In this document: positions 44,985 to 53,765 of the stretch, piece after piece | Layout of the letters: every line of letters starts with the position of its first letter | Position numbering within the stretch: the stretch's first letter is position 1 | Assembly (NCBI RefSeq): GCF_020857975.1 | Contig: NZ_JACWUO010000014.1 | Span: 34,424-98,423, forward strand | Length of the DNA: 64,000 nt | Direction: 5' to 3' | Source: Stenotrophomonas rhizophila | GTDB taxonomy: Bacteria; Pseudomonadota; Gammaproteobacteria; Xanthomonadales; Xanthomonadaceae | The notes under the pieces: model-generated | Told to the model about the DNA's origin: nothing | Seen by the model: only the letters and a program-made list of their open reading frames with translations | The model's database searches: none | Position numbers and translations under genes: made by a program

Positions 44985-46418
44985 ATGCCAAGGACGGGGT
45001 TGGTTGGTCAGATGCAAGCGCAGAATGACTCGAATCGGCATCGGCACCGTCTTGGTCGATGGATACTGCTTGCCATCGCCTCGGTGGCGACGTTGGCCTT
45101 GCTCCTGGTGCTCGGCCGGATTCTATCGACGGTTCCAAAACCGTGGCGCGAGGGGATCCGCAACGTCGGGCCACCATGTACGCAGAGCTTCAGCCGCTCG
45201 CCGCAGTCGCCAGCTGGCGCGGATATCAAGGTGGCGACAGATCCTGGGAAAGTCTGTGGCTACGCGTATGCCATCCGAACGGCGGAGAACGAGAGTACGC
45301 AGTATGTGCTCACCCTGGCCGGGGGCAACGTCGACGCCAAGTCGACGGTTCTGGTCTCGCTCACCGCTTATGATGGCCTGCGCAAACTGGACCGGGTGCG
45401 TCGCAGAATCCAGGGTCCTGCCAACCTGGAAAACATGCAGTTGGTCGTCGATGTATCGCCACGCGCGACCCTGGTCGAGGTTGTCACATCGGTCCGCGGC
45501 GGTGGCGGGTATGCGTTGCAGGGAGTCACGTTGCTGCCCGCAGGCAAGGCCGCCACATCCGGGGTGACGTTGTACCGGGAGGCGGTGGATCTCATTGCGG
45601 CCCATGCGCTGAACGTCGCCAACCTGCCGCCCGACTTTCGTACGCGCTGGCAACCGCCCGAAGATGCCACCCCGGGCGAGGCACGACGTGCCATTGGCCA
45701 GGTACTGAAGGCGTTGGGCGACGGGCACAGCTTCCTGCTGGACCCCGATCGCCTGGCCTCCCTGCCGCGCCAGGAGCAAGCGACATTCAAGCTGGCGCGG
45801 TTCAAGCGGCTGGGTGCGAACATTGGCTATGTCGAGGTACCGGGATTCCTCGGTAACGACCCCGTCCTTCGCCAGCGCTATTCAGCGTCGATCACAGAAG
45901 CCCTGCAGGCAGGTACCCGTGCAGGCGTCCGTGGCTGGGTGCTGGATCTTCGCGGCAACACCGGCGGCAACATGTGGCCGATGCTTGCGGGCCTTGAGCC
46001 CCTGTTGCGCAACCAGACGTTGGGTTGGTTCCAGCGACGCGATGGAAGCCGGCGTCCCTGGCGCAATGAAACAACTATTGGCGCCGATGAATTGCAAGGT
46101 CTGGCCCAGATGCCGGTCGCGGTGCTTACTTCAGGCAGGACCGCAAGTTCTGGCGAGGCCGTGGTCGTCGCCTTCCGTGGCCGCCCCCATACACGCAGCT
46201 TCGGTACGCCCACCGCTGGCGTTGCAACAGGCAATGCGGGTTATCGGCTCCAGGACGCGACAATGCTGCAGCTGACCACGACATCGTTCGTTGATCGCAC
46301 GCAGCACGTTCACGGCGGCCCGATTCAGCCAGACGAACGTGTTGGTCTCCTTACCTCAGGCGACGAGACCGAGGCCCAGGCGATGCGCTGGTTGGGAACA
46401 CAGGTCAACGTTCCGTGA
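44985..46418 (+). CDS. S41 family peptidase
   Basis: 477 residues; the ATG at 45012 is an alternative start. An N-terminal membrane anchor (about 27-47), a beta-rich domain (about 65-195) and a C-terminal tail-specific-protease-like domain: YVEVPGFLGND, the oxyanion loop LDLRGNTGGNMWPMLAG and the Ser of TSGRTASSGEAVVVAFRG, then FGTPTAGVATGN. It resembles S41 members from xanthomonads that lack a PDZ domain. Periplasmic location, substrate unknown. A broken relative lies at 42.2-42.7 kb. Confidence 0.85.
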   Translation: MPRTGLVGQMQAQNDSNRHRHRLGRWILLAIASVATLALLLVLGRILSTVPKPWREGIRNVGPPCTQSFSRSPQSPAGADIKVATDPGKVCGYAYAIRTAENESTQYVLTLAGGNVDAKSTVLVSLTAYDGLRKLDRVRRRIQGPANLENMQLVVDVSPRATLVEVVTSVRGGGGYALQGVTLLPAGKAATSGVTLYREAVDLIAAHALNVANLPPDFRTRWQPPEDATPGEARRAIGQVLKALGDGHSFLLDPDRLASLPRQEQATFKLARFKRLGANIGYVEVPGFLGNDPVLRQRYSASITEALQAGTRAGVRGWVLDLRGNTGGNMWPMLAGLEPLLRNQTLGWFQRRDGSRRPWRNETTIGADELQGLAQMPVAVLTSGRTASSGEAVVVAFRGRPHTRSFGTPTAGVATGNAGYRLQDATMLQLTTTSFVDRTQHVHGGPIQPDERVGLLTSGDETEAQAMRWLGTQVNVP

Positions 46419-46456
46419 GACTGCGCGGCCGACTGCTTTCAGGCAGGAGCGGACTT

Positions 46457-46477
46457 CGTCCGGTCTTGGTCCGGACG
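46457..46477. terminator. Hairpin between convergent S41 and TetR genes
   Basis: CGTCCGG and CCGGACG pair around a seven-base loop; a second small hairpin (CGGAC-TTC-GTCCG) overlaps it. No T-run. It sits in the 114-bp gap between two converging genes and could slow transcription from either side. Confidence 0.35.
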
Positions 46478-46532
46478 GCAGGGGCTGCGCTAAGGAAGCA
46501 CTGTTGACGGCACGACGCGATACGCGATCGCG

Positions 46533-47099
46533 CTACCCTGGCTTTCGGTAGGCGGCAAGGAAGAGCCTGATGACCGCACCGGCACCCCGCAACGAATCCA
46601 TCCTGTCCAGCAAGGTCAGAAAGACTTCGGCATGCAGGCCGGCATCGGGCGAACCCGACGCCGAGAATGCGGCCTCCAGTTGCGTCCGTTGGCGATCGAA
46701 TCGGCGCTCCCAGCCCGCCATGATGTGCGCGGGAACCGCTTCGCCCTGGTGGACCGCGCGGGACAGGGCCCGGTAGGCGTCACTGCGGGTGACCTGCTCC
46801 AGGCCTTGGGCCATCGACCACAGCAGATCATGCAGACCGGCGGTATCTGACCCGATCGCGCCCACCGCGCGTTCGACGCTTGCCAGCCAACGCTGCAGGA
46901 CCGCTGCGGCCAGCAGTTGCTTGCTGCGGAAGTGCGCGTAGAGGGTGACCTTGGTGGCCTCGCACTCCGCTGCAATCAACCCCATGCTGCAGGTGTCCAC
47001 GCCGTGCCGGGCGAACGCACGCGACGCGGCTTCCAGGATCTGCTCACGGCGCTCGCTGCGGATGCGGTCCCAGCGCTGCGCCCGCGGTTCAAGGGCCAT
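46533..47099 (-). CDS. TetR/AcrR family regulator (second in the efflux operon)
   Basis: 188 residues. The TetR DNA-binding part is REQILEAASRAFARHGVDTCSMGLIAAECEATKVTLYAHFRSKQLL (about 18-63); the ligand domain follows. It starts 15 bases after the FabF-like gene on the same strand and so belongs to the efflux operon, distinct from the TetR at 53 kb. Target unknown; it may tune this operon or a second regulon. Confidence 0.9.
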   Translation of the reverse strand: MALEPRAQRWDRIRSERREQILEAASRAFARHGVDTCSMGLIAAECEATKVTLYAHFRSKQLLAAAVLQRWLASVERAVGAIGSDTAGLHDLLWSMAQGLEQVTRSDAYRALSRAVHQGEAVPAHIMAGWERRFDRQRTQLEAAFSASGSPDAGLHAEVFLTLLDRMDSLRGAGAVIRLFLAAYRKPG

Positions 47100-47114
47100 C
47101 GACGCCGGCTCCGG

Positions 47115-48395
47115 CTAGGGCCAGCGCTTGAACAGCACGCTGGCATTGACCCCGCCGAAACCGAAGCCATTGGACAGCGCATGTTCGATCGCAGCGGGCA
47201 TCGCATGCGGCCCGGCAATGCTCAGGCCTTCGGCCAGCGCGTCAGGCACGGCCAGGTTCAGCGTGGGCGGCACGATCTGGTCGCGCAGCGCGAGCACGGT
47301 GAACGCCGCTTCGATGCCGCCGGCCGCACCCAGCAGGTGCCCGGTACTGCCCTTGGTGGAAGTGATGTGCAGCCCGGGGGCGGCGCCGAACAGGGCGCGG
47401 ATCGCGGCCAGCTCGGCGCGGTCGCCGACCTGGGTCGAGGTGGCATGCGCGTTGAGGTGCTGCACCTGCGCCGGATCGATGCCCGCCTGCCCCAGCGCCT
47501 GGGCCATCGCCCGCCGCGCGCCCGAACCGTCTTCGGGCCCCGCGGTGAGGTGGTAGGCGTCGGCGCTGGTGCCATAGCCGACCAGTTCGGCCAGCGGCGT
47601 AGCGCCGCGGGCCAGCGCATGCTGCAGTGATTCGATCACCAGCAGCCCGGCGCCTTCGGCCATGACGAAGCCGTCGCGGCCCTGGTCGAACGGCCGCGAT
47701 GCGGCCTGCGGGTTGTCGTTGTAGCCGGTGGACAGCGCCTTGGCGGCCGCGAATGCGCCCAGCGACACGCGGTGCAGCGCCGCTTCGGTGCCGCCGCAGA
47801 CGGCGATATCGGCCTCACCGGCGCGTATCATCCGCGCCGCATCGCCGATGGCCTGCACGCCTGCCGCGCACGCGGTGACCGGCGCGCCGATCGGGCCCTG
47901 GAAGCCGTTGCGGATCGATACATGGCCGGCGGCCATGTTGCCCAGGAACGACGGCGCGGTGAACGGCGACAGCCGGCGCGGCCCCCGCAGCCGGGTGGTT
48001 TCCACCGCCTCGGCGATCGCGCCGAAGCCGCCGATACCCGAGGCGATCACGGTCGCGGTCCGGCTGCGTTCGGCCTCGGTCGCCGGCGCCCACCCCGCCT
48101 GGGCCAGCGCTTCCTCGGCCGCGATGATCGCGAACTCGATGAAGCGGTCCATCTTGCGCAGGTCCTTATCGCTGATGCTGGCCCGGCGGTTGTAGCCGGT
48201 CAACGGGTCTTCGTCCACGCCACGCACCCGGCCACCGATGGCCACGCCCACGCCTTCGCAAAGCTCGGCCGGCAGCGCGGTGATGCCCGAAGCGCCGGCC
48301 AACAACTTCGACCATACCGCGTCGGTGCCGGTGCCCAGCGGGGAAACGATGCCGATGCCGGTCACCACGATCCGTACATTGTTGGCGGTAGGCAT
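47115..48395 (-). CDS. FabF-like 3-oxoacyl-ACP synthase in efflux operon
   Basis: 426 residues from the ATG at 48395 (GGGAG seven bases upstream), overlapping the RND stop (TGATG). Complete condensing-enzyme signature: Cys in VTACAAGVQAIGDA, His in NAHATST and the second His in STKGSTGHLLGAAGG. Such enzymes elongate acyl-ACP with malonyl-ACP. The cell should have a separate housekeeping fabF, so this copy is probably specialised, perhaps altering membrane lipids when efflux is induced. That role is inference from gene position. Confidence 0.9.
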   Translation of the reverse strand: MPTANNVRIVVTGIGIVSPLGTGTDAVWSKLLAGASGITALPAELCEGVGVAIGGRVRGVDEDPLTGYNRRASISDKDLRKMDRFIEFAIIAAEEALAQAGWAPATEAERSRTATVIASGIGGFGAIAEAVETTRLRGPRRLSPFTAPSFLGNMAAGHVSIRNGFQGPIGAPVTACAAGVQAIGDAARMIRAGEADIAVCGGTEAALHRVSLGAFAAAKALSTGYNDNPQAASRPFDQGRDGFVMAEGAGLLVIESLQHALARGATPLAELVGYGTSADAYHLTAGPEDGSGARRAMAQALGQAGIDPAQVQHLNAHATSTQVGDRAELAAIRALFGAAPGLHITSTKGSTGHLLGAAGGIEAAFTVLALRDQIVPPTLNLAVPDALAEGLSIAGPHAMPAAIEHALSNGFGFGGVNASVLFKRWP

Positions 48396-51300
48396 CACTT
48401 CGCTCCCTGCGCCGCGTCGGCGCGGATCTTGAACCAGATGGAATACATCGCCGGCAGGAACACCAGGGTCAGCACCGTGCCGGCGATCGTGCCGCCGATG
48501 AGGGTGTAGGCCAGCGTGCCCCAGAACACCGAGTGGGTAAGCGGGATGAAGGCCAGCACGGCCGCCAGCGCGGTGAGGATCACCGGCCGCGCCCGCTGCA
48601 CGGTGGCTTCCACCAGCGCCTGGCGCGGGCCCATGCCTTCGTGCTCGTTATGGTGGATCTGCCCGATCAGGATCAGGGTATTGCGCATCAGGATGCCCGA
48701 CAGCGCGATCAGCCCGACCAGTGCATTGATGCCGAATGGCTGCTGGAACAGCAGCAGGGTCGGCACCACGCCGATCAGGCCCAGCGGGCTGGTCAGGAAC
48801 ACCATGACCATCGCCGACATCGAGCGCACCTGCAGCACGATGATCAGCAGGGTCACCGCCAGCATGATCGGGAACAGCGGCAGCATCGCCGCCATCGCCT
48901 TGCCGGACTCTTCGATCGCACCGGCTTCGGTGATGCGGTAGCCCTTGGGCAGCGTTGCACGCAACGGCGCCAGGGCCGCCGTCATCGCCGCCGACACATC
49001 CGGTGGCTGCAGGCCTTCGGCAATGTCGCCGCGCACGGTGATCGTCGGCACCCGGTCGCGGCGGCGCATCACCGGCTCTTCCATGCGCACCTCCAGCGTG
49101 CCGATCTGCGACAGCGGAATGCGCTGGCCTGCGGCACCGGTCAGGGTGAAATCCTGCACCCTGGCCGGGTCCAGCCGGGTGCTGCCAGAGGAGCGCGCAA
49201 GCACCTGCACCGTGCGGATGTCCTCGCGCACCGTGGTCACCGGCACGCCGTTCAACAGGAACTGCAGCTGCTGGGCCGCGCTGCTGGAGCTCAGGCCCAC
49301 GGCCTGCAGGCGGTCCTGGTCCAGGCTGAAGTGCAGCGCGGGCGTGCGTACGCCCCAGTCGCGGTTGACCGTGCGCATCATCGGGCTGGCCTGCAGTTGC
49401 GTCTCCACCGCGTCGGCGATGCTGCGCAGCACCGCCGGGTCCGGGCCGCTCACGCGGTAGGCCACCGGGAACGGCGAATACGGGCCGAACACCAGCTGGC
49501 TCACGCGTACCCGCGCTTCCGGCGCCAGCCCGGCGGCCACCGCTTCGCGCAGCCGGTGCTTGAGCGCCTCGCGCTGCTCTTGGCTGTCGGTGCGGATGAC
49601 GATCTTGGCGAACGCCGGGTCGGGCAGCTCCGGCGACATCGCCAGGAAGAAGCGCGGCGCCCCCTGGCCAATGTAGGCCGTGACGATGCGCGCTTCCTTC
49701 TGCCTGGCAAGCCAGGCTTCCACCTTCGCCGTGGCCGCGCTGGTCTGGGCAATCGCGGTGCCGTAGGGCATCTGCACTTCCACCAGCACCTCGGGGCGGT
49801 CGGAGATCGGGAAGAACTGCTTCTTCACCGCGCCCATGCCGGCAATGGCCAGCGCGAACAGCACCACCACCGCGCCGGCCACCAGCCACTTGCGCTCGAT
49901 GACCCGGCCCAGCAGGCGGCGGAAGCGGTTGTAGCGCGGGGTGTCGTACAACGCTTCGTGGCCGCCTTCCACCGGCGTGAGCTGCGGCAGCAGCTTCACC
50001 CCCAGGTACGGCGTGAACACCACCGCCACCACCCACGAGGCGATCAGCGCTATGCCGACGATCCAGAACATGTTGCTGGTGTACTCACCGGCGGTGGAAC
50101 GCGCGAAGCCGTTGGGCATGAAGCCCACGGCGGTCACCAGCGTGCCCGACAGCATCGGCGCGGCGGTATGGCTCCATGCATAGGCCGACGCGGCCACGCG
50201 GCTGAAGCCCTCTTCCATCTTCACCACCATCATCTCGATGGCGATGATGGCATCGTCAACCAGCAGGCCCAACGCCAGGATCAGCGAGCCCAAAGTGATG
50301 CGATCGAAGTTCTTGCCGGTGGCGGCCATCACCAGGAACACCGCCGCCAGGGTCAACGGCACCGCGGCGGCCACCACCACCCCCACCCGCCAGCCCATGC
50401 TGACAAAGCACACCAGCATCACCACCACCAGCGCCACGAAGAACTTCACCATGAACTCGTTGACCGAGGAGCTGATGTTGTCCGACTGGTCCGTCACCTT
50501 GCCCAGCGACATGCCCAGCGGCAGTTCGGCGTTGATCTGCGCCACTTCGCCGTCCAGCGCCTTGCCCAGGTCCAGGCCGTTCCAGCCATCGCGCATCACC
50601 ACGCCCAGCAGCAGCGCAGGCTCGCCACCGTTGCGGATGAGGAAGCCGGCCGGGTCCTCGTAACCGCGCTTCACCGTCGCGATGTCGGCCAGCTTGAGGG
50701 TCTTGCCGGCGGAAACAATCGGCGTGTTGCGGATCTTGTCCAGCTCGTCCAGCGCGCCATCCAGGCGCACGAATACGGTCGGGCCATGGGTTTCCACCGA
50801 ACCGGCGGGGGTCAGCGCGTTCTGCCCGTTAAGCGCGGCGAACACCTCCTGCGGGCTGATGCCCAGGGTGGCCAGGCGCTCGTGCGAGAACTCCACGAAG
50901 ATGCGCTCGGGCTGCTCGCCGATGATGTTGACCTTCTTCACCCCCGGCACGTGCAGCATGCGCTGGCGCAGCACTTCGGCATCACGGACCAGCACGCGCT
51001 GCGGCTCGCCCCTGGCCTTGAGCGCGAACAAGGCGAAGGTGACGTCGGCATATTCATCGTTGACCATCGGCCCGATCACGCCGGCCGGCAGGTTGGCCGC
51101 TTCGTCCTGCAGTTTCTTGCGCGCCTGGTAGAACTCCTCCTGCACCTGCGCCGGCGGCGTGCTGTCGAGCAGGCTCAGCGTGGTGAACGCCAGGCCGGGG
51201 CGGGTGAAGGTCTCGCTGCGGTCGTACCAGCGCAGCTCCTGCAGCCGCTTCTCCAGCTTTTCGGCCACCTGGTCCTGCATCTGCTGGGCGGTGGCGCCCG

Positions 51301-51463
51301 GCCAGGCGGTCACCACCGTCATCACCTTCACCGTGAACGCCGGATCCTCAGCGCGGCCCAGCTTGAAGAAGGAGACGATGCCGGCCAGCGACACCAGCAG
51401 GATCAGGAACACCGTGATGGAGCGTTCGCGCACGGCCAGCGCGGACAGATTGAAACCGCTCAC
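48395..51463 (-). CDS. RND family efflux transporter, inner-membrane pump
   Basis: 1022 residues. Twelve membrane helices with two large periplasmic loops. The central helix 4 proton-relay region reads GLLVDDAIIAIEMMVV, containing the paired Asp; ITVFLILLVSLAGIVSFFKLGRAEDP begins the protein as in the HAE-1-like group. It exports drugs or lipophilic toxins through the periplasmic adaptor encoded upstream. No outer-membrane factor gene is in the operon, so a shared TolC-like channel is expected. Specific sme-type naming was avoided. Confidence 0.94.
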   Translation of the reverse strand: MSGFNLSALAVRERSITVFLILLVSLAGIVSFFKLGRAEDPAFTVKVMTVVTAWPGATAQQMQDQVAEKLEKRLQELRWYDRSETFTRPGLAFTTLSLLDSTPPAQVQEEFYQARKKLQDEAANLPAGVIGPMVNDEYADVTFALFALKARGEPQRVLVRDAEVLRQRMLHVPGVKKVNIIGEQPERIFVEFSHERLATLGISPQEVFAALNGQNALTPAGSVETHGPTVFVRLDGALDELDKIRNTPIVSAGKTLKLADIATVKRGYEDPAGFLIRNGGEPALLLGVVMRDGWNGLDLGKALDGEVAQINAELPLGMSLGKVTDQSDNISSSVNEFMVKFFVALVVVMLVCFVSMGWRVGVVVAAAVPLTLAAVFLVMAATGKNFDRITLGSLILALGLLVDDAIIAIEMMVVKMEEGFSRVAASAYAWSHTAAPMLSGTLVTAVGFMPNGFARSTAGEYTSNMFWIVGIALIASWVVAVVFTPYLGVKLLPQLTPVEGGHEALYDTPRYNRFRRLLGRVIERKWLVAGAVVVLFALAIAGMGAVKKQFFPISDRPEVLVEVQMPYGTAIAQTSAATAKVEAWLARQKEARIVTAYIGQGAPRFFLAMSPELPDPAFAKIVIRTDSQEQREALKHRLREAVAAGLAPEARVRVSQLVFGPYSPFPVAYRVSGPDPAVLRSIADAVETQLQASPMMRTVNRDWGVRTPALHFSLDQDRLQAVGLSSSSAAQQLQFLLNGVPVTTVREDIRTVQVLARSSGSTRLDPARVQDFTLTGAAGQRIPLSQIGTLEVRMEEPVMRRRDRVPTITVRGDIAEGLQPPDVSAAMTAALAPLRATLPKGYRITEAGAIEESGKAMAAMLPLFPIMLAVTLLIIVLQVRSMSAMVMVFLTSPLGLIGVVPTLLLFQQPFGINALVGLIALSGILMRNTLILIGQIHHNEHEGMGPRQALVEATVQRARPVILTALAAVLAFIPLTHSVFWGTLAYTLIGGTIAGTVLTLVFLPAMYSIWFKIRADAAQGAK

Positions 51464-52578
51464 GGTGCCGGCGCTCCGGCAGCTGCCGCGGCAGTGGGCT
51501 CAAGCACGCGTACTACCTGGCCTTCGCGCAGCAGGTGCGCGCCCAGTGCGGCCACGCGGTCGCCATCCTTCAGGTTGCCGCTTACATACGCACTGTCATC
51601 GGAGATGCGCAGTACCTGCACCGGCCGCCAGCTTGCCTTGGCCGGCTGGCCGTCGATCCGCCATACGCCGGTGCCCTTGCCGCCATCGTTGAGCCCGGCC
51701 AGCGGCACCCGCACGCCGTTGCCCACCGCCGCGGTGCCCGGCGTGGGCAGTTCCAGCACCACCGTGGCGCCCAGCGGCGCCGGCTCGCCCTGGGCGTCCA
51801 GCACGTAGCGCGCCTCGAAGGTGCGCGAGAGCGGATCGGCCGCGCTGGACAACACCCGCAGGCGCGCCGCAATAGGCGGGCCGGCATGGCCGAAGATGCT
51901 GGCCGTGGCCACCGAACCCAGCGCCGGGCGCAGGGTTTCCGGCAACTGCACCACCGCCTCGCGGGGGCCGGAACGGGCCAGCCGCACCACCACCTGGCCG
52001 GCGCCTACCACCTGTCCCGGCTCGGCCAGGGTCTGCGACACCACGCCATCGGCGTCGGCCAGCAGCAGCGCATAGCCACTGGCATTGGCCGCCACCGTTG
52101 CCTGTGCCCTGGCCGCGCGCAGCTCCGCCTGCGCGGTCTCCGCCGCGGCCTTGATCTGGTCATAGGCCGAGCGCGACACCACCTGGCTGGTGGCCAGCGT
52201 GCGGTAGCGCAGTTCGTCCTGCGCGGCCTGGGTGGCGCGTGCCTGGGCGGCGGCCACCGCCTGCCGCTGCGCGCTTGCGGCCAGTTCCAGATCGGCCGGG
52301 TCCATGCGCATCAAGGGCTGGCCACGGGTCACCGGCTGGCCGGCATCCACCAGCCGCGCCAGCACCTTGCCGGATACCCGGAAGCCCAGGTCGCTCTGCA
52401 CCCGGGCCTGCACGGTACCGGTGAAGGCACGGGTCTGGCCGGCACCGGCACGCACCGCCTCCACCCTCACCAATGGCGGCTCGGTGCGCGGATCGGCCGG
52501 CGGGGTGCCGCCACAGGCGGCCAGCGCCAGGGAAAGGACGGAAAGGGACAGAAAGCCTGAAGAACGATGCCGCAGCAT
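51460..52578 (-). CDS. RND efflux periplasmic adaptor lipoprotein
   Basis: 372 residues. Lipoprotein signal ends SLALAAC. The adaptor order is visible: beta-barrel entry FTGTVQARVQSDLGFRVSGKVL, lipoyl half DAGQPVTRGQPLMRMDP, a short alpha hairpin (about 100-160, Ala/Gln-rich), second lipoyl half DADGVVSQTLAEPGQVVGAGQ, then beta-barrel and membrane-proximal domains. It links the RND pump to an outer-membrane channel. Stop overlaps the pump start (ATGA). A TTGACA box and operator lie upstream. Confidence 0.93.
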   Translation of the reverse strand: MLRHRSSGFLSLSVLSLALAACGGTPPADPRTEPPLVRVEAVRAGAGQTRAFTGTVQARVQSDLGFRVSGKVLARLVDAGQPVTRGQPLMRMDPADLELAASAQRQAVAAAQARATQAAQDELRYRTLATSQVVSRSAYDQIKAAAETAQAELRAARAQATVAANASGYALLLADADGVVSQTLAEPGQVVGAGQVVVRLARSGPREAVVQLPETLRPALGSVATASIFGHAGPPIAARLRVLSSAADPLSRTFEARYVLDAQGEPAPLGATVVLELPTPGTAAVGNGVRVPLAGLNDGGKGTGVWRIDGQPAKASWRPVQVLRISDDSAYVSGNLKDGDRVAALGAHLLREGQVVRVLEPTAAAAAGAPAP

Positions 52579-52611
52579 GGAAGCACCCGGGAAGGGACTG
52601 GTCAGGCCGGC

Positions 52612-52641
52612 ATTGTTGTTCCTAGTGACTAATTATGTCAA
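52612..52641 (-). promoter_or_regulatory. Promoter of the efflux operon
   Basis: On the minus strand TTGACA (52641-52636) and AACAAT (52617-52612) are separated by 18 bp. The TTGACA lies inside operator site 1, so regulator binding should exclude RNA polymerase. Confidence 0.6.
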
Positions 52642-52651
52642 TGGTCACTAT
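52623..52651 (-). promoter_or_regulatory. TetR operator site 1 (efflux operon)
   Basis: On the minus strand ATAGTGACC, eleven bases, then TAGTCACTA. The same arms at the same spacing occur upstream of the tetR gene (site 2), so both are probably bound by the TetR protein encoded between them. Confidence 0.65.
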
Positions 52652-52660
52652 CCATCAGAA

Positions 52661-53278
52661 TCAGGGTGACAGGCTTCTCAGGATCAGGCTGGACAGCTGC
52701 ACCGGTGCGTCCTCGCTGTATTGCAGGCTCTGCCGCAGCAGCAGCGGGTTCAGGTACGGGCGCATCACCAGGTAGATGGCCTGCGCGGCTTCGTCCAGCG
52801 GCGTCTTGCGCTCGAAGTCGCCCGCCGCCCGGCCCCGCTCCAGGATCTTCTGCAGGTGCCCGCGCACGCGGGCCTCGTAGGCCACGGCGGTGGGCCAGCC
52901 CTCGGAGGCGGCGGCCACGGCGATTTCGTACAGCTTGCGGTCCTGGTTGAACAAGGCCACGCTCGCTTCGACGGCCACGCGGAACATGCGCCGCAACTGT
53001 TCCGGCGCGCTGTCGGTGCTGGCGATCGCCGCCTCGATCTGCAGCTCGATCCCGCGCAGGCAGGTATGGCAGATCGCTTCGCCGATCGACTGCTTGGAGG
53101 CGAAGAACTTGTAGATGTAGGCCTTGGAAAAGCCGATCGCCCGGGCCAGGTCCGACACGGTGGTCTTCTCGTACCCGTAGTGGCTGAAATGCTCGGTCGC
53201 GGCGGCAACGATCTGGTCACGGACCTCATGGTCCCCAGGGCCCCGCGCGGCGGGCTGAATCTCGGTTTCGGTGTTCAT
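52661..53278 (-). CDS. TetR/AcrR family repressor of the efflux operon
   Basis: 205 residues. N-terminal helix-turn-helix: VRDQIVAAATEHFSHYGYEKTTVSDLARAIGFSKAYIYKFFASKQSIGEAI (about 18-68), then an alpha-helical ligand domain. It precedes the adaptor gene by 82 bp on the same strand. Matching operator-like repeats lie in front of it and in the gap after it, so it likely represses both itself and the pump. Confidence 0.93.
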   Translation of the reverse strand: MNTETEIQPAARGPGDHEVRDQIVAAATEHFSHYGYEKTTVSDLARAIGFSKAYIYKFFASKQSIGEAICHTCLRGIELQIEAAIASTDSAPEQLRRMFRVAVEASVALFNQDRKLYEIAVAAASEGWPTAVAYEARVRGHLQKILERGRAAGDFERKTPLDEAAQAIYLVMRPYLNPLLLRQSLQYSEDAPVQLSSLILRSLSP

Positions 53279-53313
53279 GCGGCTACTGTAGCGCCGCCCG
53301 GAAAAGGGGGCAA

Positions 53314-53342
53314 ATAGTGACCGTCTAGAATACTAGTCACAT
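53314..53342 (+). promoter_or_regulatory. TetR operator site 2 (tetR own promoter)
   Basis: ATAGTGACC, eleven bases, then TAGTCACAT, 36 bp upstream of the tetR ATG. Both arms are shared with site 1; the central eleven bases differ, which argues that the arms are under selection. Confidence 0.65.
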
Positions 53343-53519
53343 ATAAGAGCGCAGCCAGGCGCGGCTGTAGGTATCGAACCCCATCCGAGCAGGTTCCACG
53401 TTGAGCGAGCCGGTGAGGCGGGTCCGGCTCCCGGTCCGGACCCACTCTGGACCCATGTATGGGGCGAAGCCACCCGCCCGGCCCTGCCGTGACGCCGACC
53501 CGCCGTGTTCCGGCAATGG

Positions 53520-53765
53520 TCAATCCCCACCGAACGGACAGCAGTGCCATCCCTGCTGTCGTCGCGCCCACGCCTCCAGATCCCTGTCGTAGCCCATGGC
53601 CACCGGATCGCGCCCGTCGGTCAGCTTCGTCGGCTGGCCGACGTACTCGCGCATCAAGCGACCAAGCACCTGGTCAGCACCCCGGTGTTCGCGCGCCGCC
53701 GCAGCCTGGAAGCGCGCCTGCAGTCCCGCTTCCACCTTTACCTGCATCACCACACTGGTGTTCAT
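53520..53765 (-). CDS. Small ribbon-helix-helix/antitoxin-like protein
   Basis: 81 residues. MNTSVVMQVKVEAGLQARFQAAAAREHRGADQVLGRLMREYV looks like a DinJ/RelB- or RHH-type antitoxin N-terminus (a strand followed by two helices); the rest is charged with a Trp and a Cys-Cys near the end. Its ATG overlaps the symE stop by four bases (ATGA), so the two are translated together. A role as partner of SymE is inferred from that overlap only. Confidence 0.6.
   Translation of the reverse strand: MNTSVVMQVKVEAGLQARFQAAAAREHRGADQVLGRLMREYVGQPTKLTDGRDPVAMGYDRDLEAWARRQQGWHCCPFGGD

Noticed and set aside
48533..51808. A 1090-codon frame opposite the RND pump
   Set aside because: Antisense shadow of a well-supported transporter; His/Gln/Arg-rich with no recognisable domain.
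46533..53278. Naming the efflux operon as one of the known Stenotrophomonas sme systems
   Set aside because: Several sme operons share a TetR-adaptor-pump order; without alignment the FabF-like gene and second TetR could not be tied to a particular one.
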